64,000 nt of DNA. It comes from Dryas octopetala. Taxonomy: Eukaryota; Streptophyta; Magnoliopsida; Rosales; Rosaceae. This document shows positions 62,846-64,000 of this stretch, one piece after another (the stretch's first letter is position 1; the number at the start of each line of letters is the position of its first letter). The position numbers were made by a program, and so were the translations under genes. The stretch spans positions 10,953,409 through 11,017,408 of the forward strand of contig OY992839.1 in the NCBI GenBank assembly GCA_963921425.1, given 5' to 3'. Below the pieces are notes generated by a model that saw only the letters and a list, made by a program, of their open reading frames with translations, was not told the DNA's origin and ran no database searches.

Positions 62846-64000
62846 TTTTTTTTTTTTTTGAAAAGAAAGAAACTCTTTATTGATCATAACTCAAAACAAT
62901 ACACACAATGGATAAGATGTCCATTATTGAGAGAAAAGATCAAAAAACGAAAAAACATAGAATTAGGCCTCATAAAGCAGAATCCATTTATCTAAGTGCT
63001 GCCCTCCAATCTAAAATTATATCGAATAAATATACACCCCTGAAGTCACTAGTAACAGATGCCCAAAGGGATGACCAAAACACTACTCTATCCCACAATT
63101 CTTCAACATCTGCTCCTCTATAATCCTCAAAAATTCTTCGATTCCTCTCCATCCAAATAACCCAAAAAATGGCCAGCATTCTGCAATTCCAAAACACCTT
63201 GGCCTTCTTGATCCCACCAAAACCAAAGAACTTTTCACTCAACAAAGAATAGCACCCTTCTCGCATTACCCACATTACCCCTGCATCTTTGAATAGATTT
63301 GACCACAGCTTTGCTGCTACAGAACACTGAAGGAAAATATGATCAACACTCTCCCCTTGAATCTTACACATAACACACCTGCTTGGAGATAAACAAACAT
63401 TTGGCCTCCTTTTTTGTAGAATATCACAAGTATTTATCTTTCCAAGAGCTGCTAACCAAGCCAAAACTCTGACTTTTGGAGGAACTTTTGCTTTCCAAAT
63501 CAAGCCTGCCGGTAGAAAAAGACTACCATCGCCATGCCCACAAAGAAAGGTAAAAAAAGACTTTGAAGAGAAAAACCCTTTTGAGTCCAATTTCCAAATT
63601 CTTGAATCTCTAGTGGACGACAAATGAACTTTCTCAAGCACTAAGAGCAAGGATGACAACTCCTCCACTTCTAAGTCATTTAAATTCCTTCGAAAGCCCA
63701 GGTTCCAATTTGGCTGAAGATTAACTCCCCCTGCCATTTCTGCCACTGATAAACCATGATGATCTGACAGATTATACAGCCTTGGAAAACCGGTTTTAAA
63801 AGCCTCCTCTCCTCCCCAAACATCCTCCCAAAATCTAGCCCTTTCGCCGTTCCCTACAACCAGCTTACAGCACACTATAAACTTATTAAAGCCTTTTGAT
63901 ATATCTCTCCAAGGGCTGCGACTTGACCCTTTCCTTACCTCTTTTGAATCCCAACCATTCTCGTGGTTTCCATATTTACTTCTAATCACTTCATGCCATA
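62846..64000 (-). mobile_element. LINE retrotransposon 3' part, running off the window
   Basis: A T-run at 62846-62859 on plus is the A-tail of a minus-strand element. The frame from 62,988 is open to the window edge (over 333 codons). It shows WRDISKGFNKFIVCCKLVVG, NGERARFWEDVWGG, the zf-RVT region LIWKAKVPPKVRVLAWLA, CVMCKIQGESVDHIFLQC and IFWVIWMERNRRIFED, then a stop. The reverse transcriptase core lies outside. The open frame suggests a fairly recent insertion. It entered the older LINE tail inside the KEA3 intron. Confidence 0.85.

Overview
The window is nuclear DNA of a flowering plant, most likely a eudicot (probably a rosid; the species is not resolved from sequence). It has spliced GT-AG genes, AT-rich intergenic DNA, CC-NB-LRR resistance genes, a plastid-type KEA3 K+/H+ antiporter gene and dense nested transposons, including CACTA, Harbinger-like, Mutator-like-TSD, LINE and LTR types.

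Layout from left to right: (1) 0-5.2 kb holds an NLR 3'-end relic, a small two-exon SHAQKYF-type MYB gene on + carrying a frameshift, and a MITE. (2) 5.2-15.05 kb holds a ~1.05 kb tandem duplication, an intact CC-NB-LRR gene on - (NLR-A), and its broken, truncated neighbour (NLR-B), which is interrupted by a 737-bp TIR element with a 10-bp target duplication. (3) 15,052-34,720 is one 19.7-kb CACTA (En/Spm) element bounded by CACTACT termini and a TAT target duplication. It carries a TNP2-type transposase and a Ptta/TNPA-type gene, both with stop codons. It also holds a nested Harbinger-like element in a TNP2 intron, a 44/64-bp minisatellite, a fragment resembling a plant transposon protein, and two intact unidentified ORFs. 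(4) 34.7-41.1 kb holds LTR-like DNA, the end of a second CACTA element, a fragment of an HCT-type acyltransferase exon, a 1.6-kb foldback element, and a duplicated copy of the CACTA flanks that preserves the unoccupied insertion site. (5) 41.1-50.1 kb holds NLR-C (a close duplicate of NLR-A with its flanks), an LTR-like stretch, another NLR relic and a relic of a KEA3 exon/intron boundary. (6) 50.1-53.7 kb holds the more diverged intact NLR-D. (7) 55.5-64 kb holds the last eleven exons of a KEA3-type gene on -, with GA microsatellites in its introns and two nested LINE tails in its upstream intron.

The main theme is a resistance-gene cluster growing by local duplication: three intact NLRs, one pseudogene and two relics, all on the - strand. 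Transposon insertion and truncating recombination have broken some copies. KEA3 is the conserved housekeeping neighbour. The most informative structure is the CACTA element together with its paralogous empty site, because it dates the insertion relative to a segmental duplication and defines the element's ends exactly.
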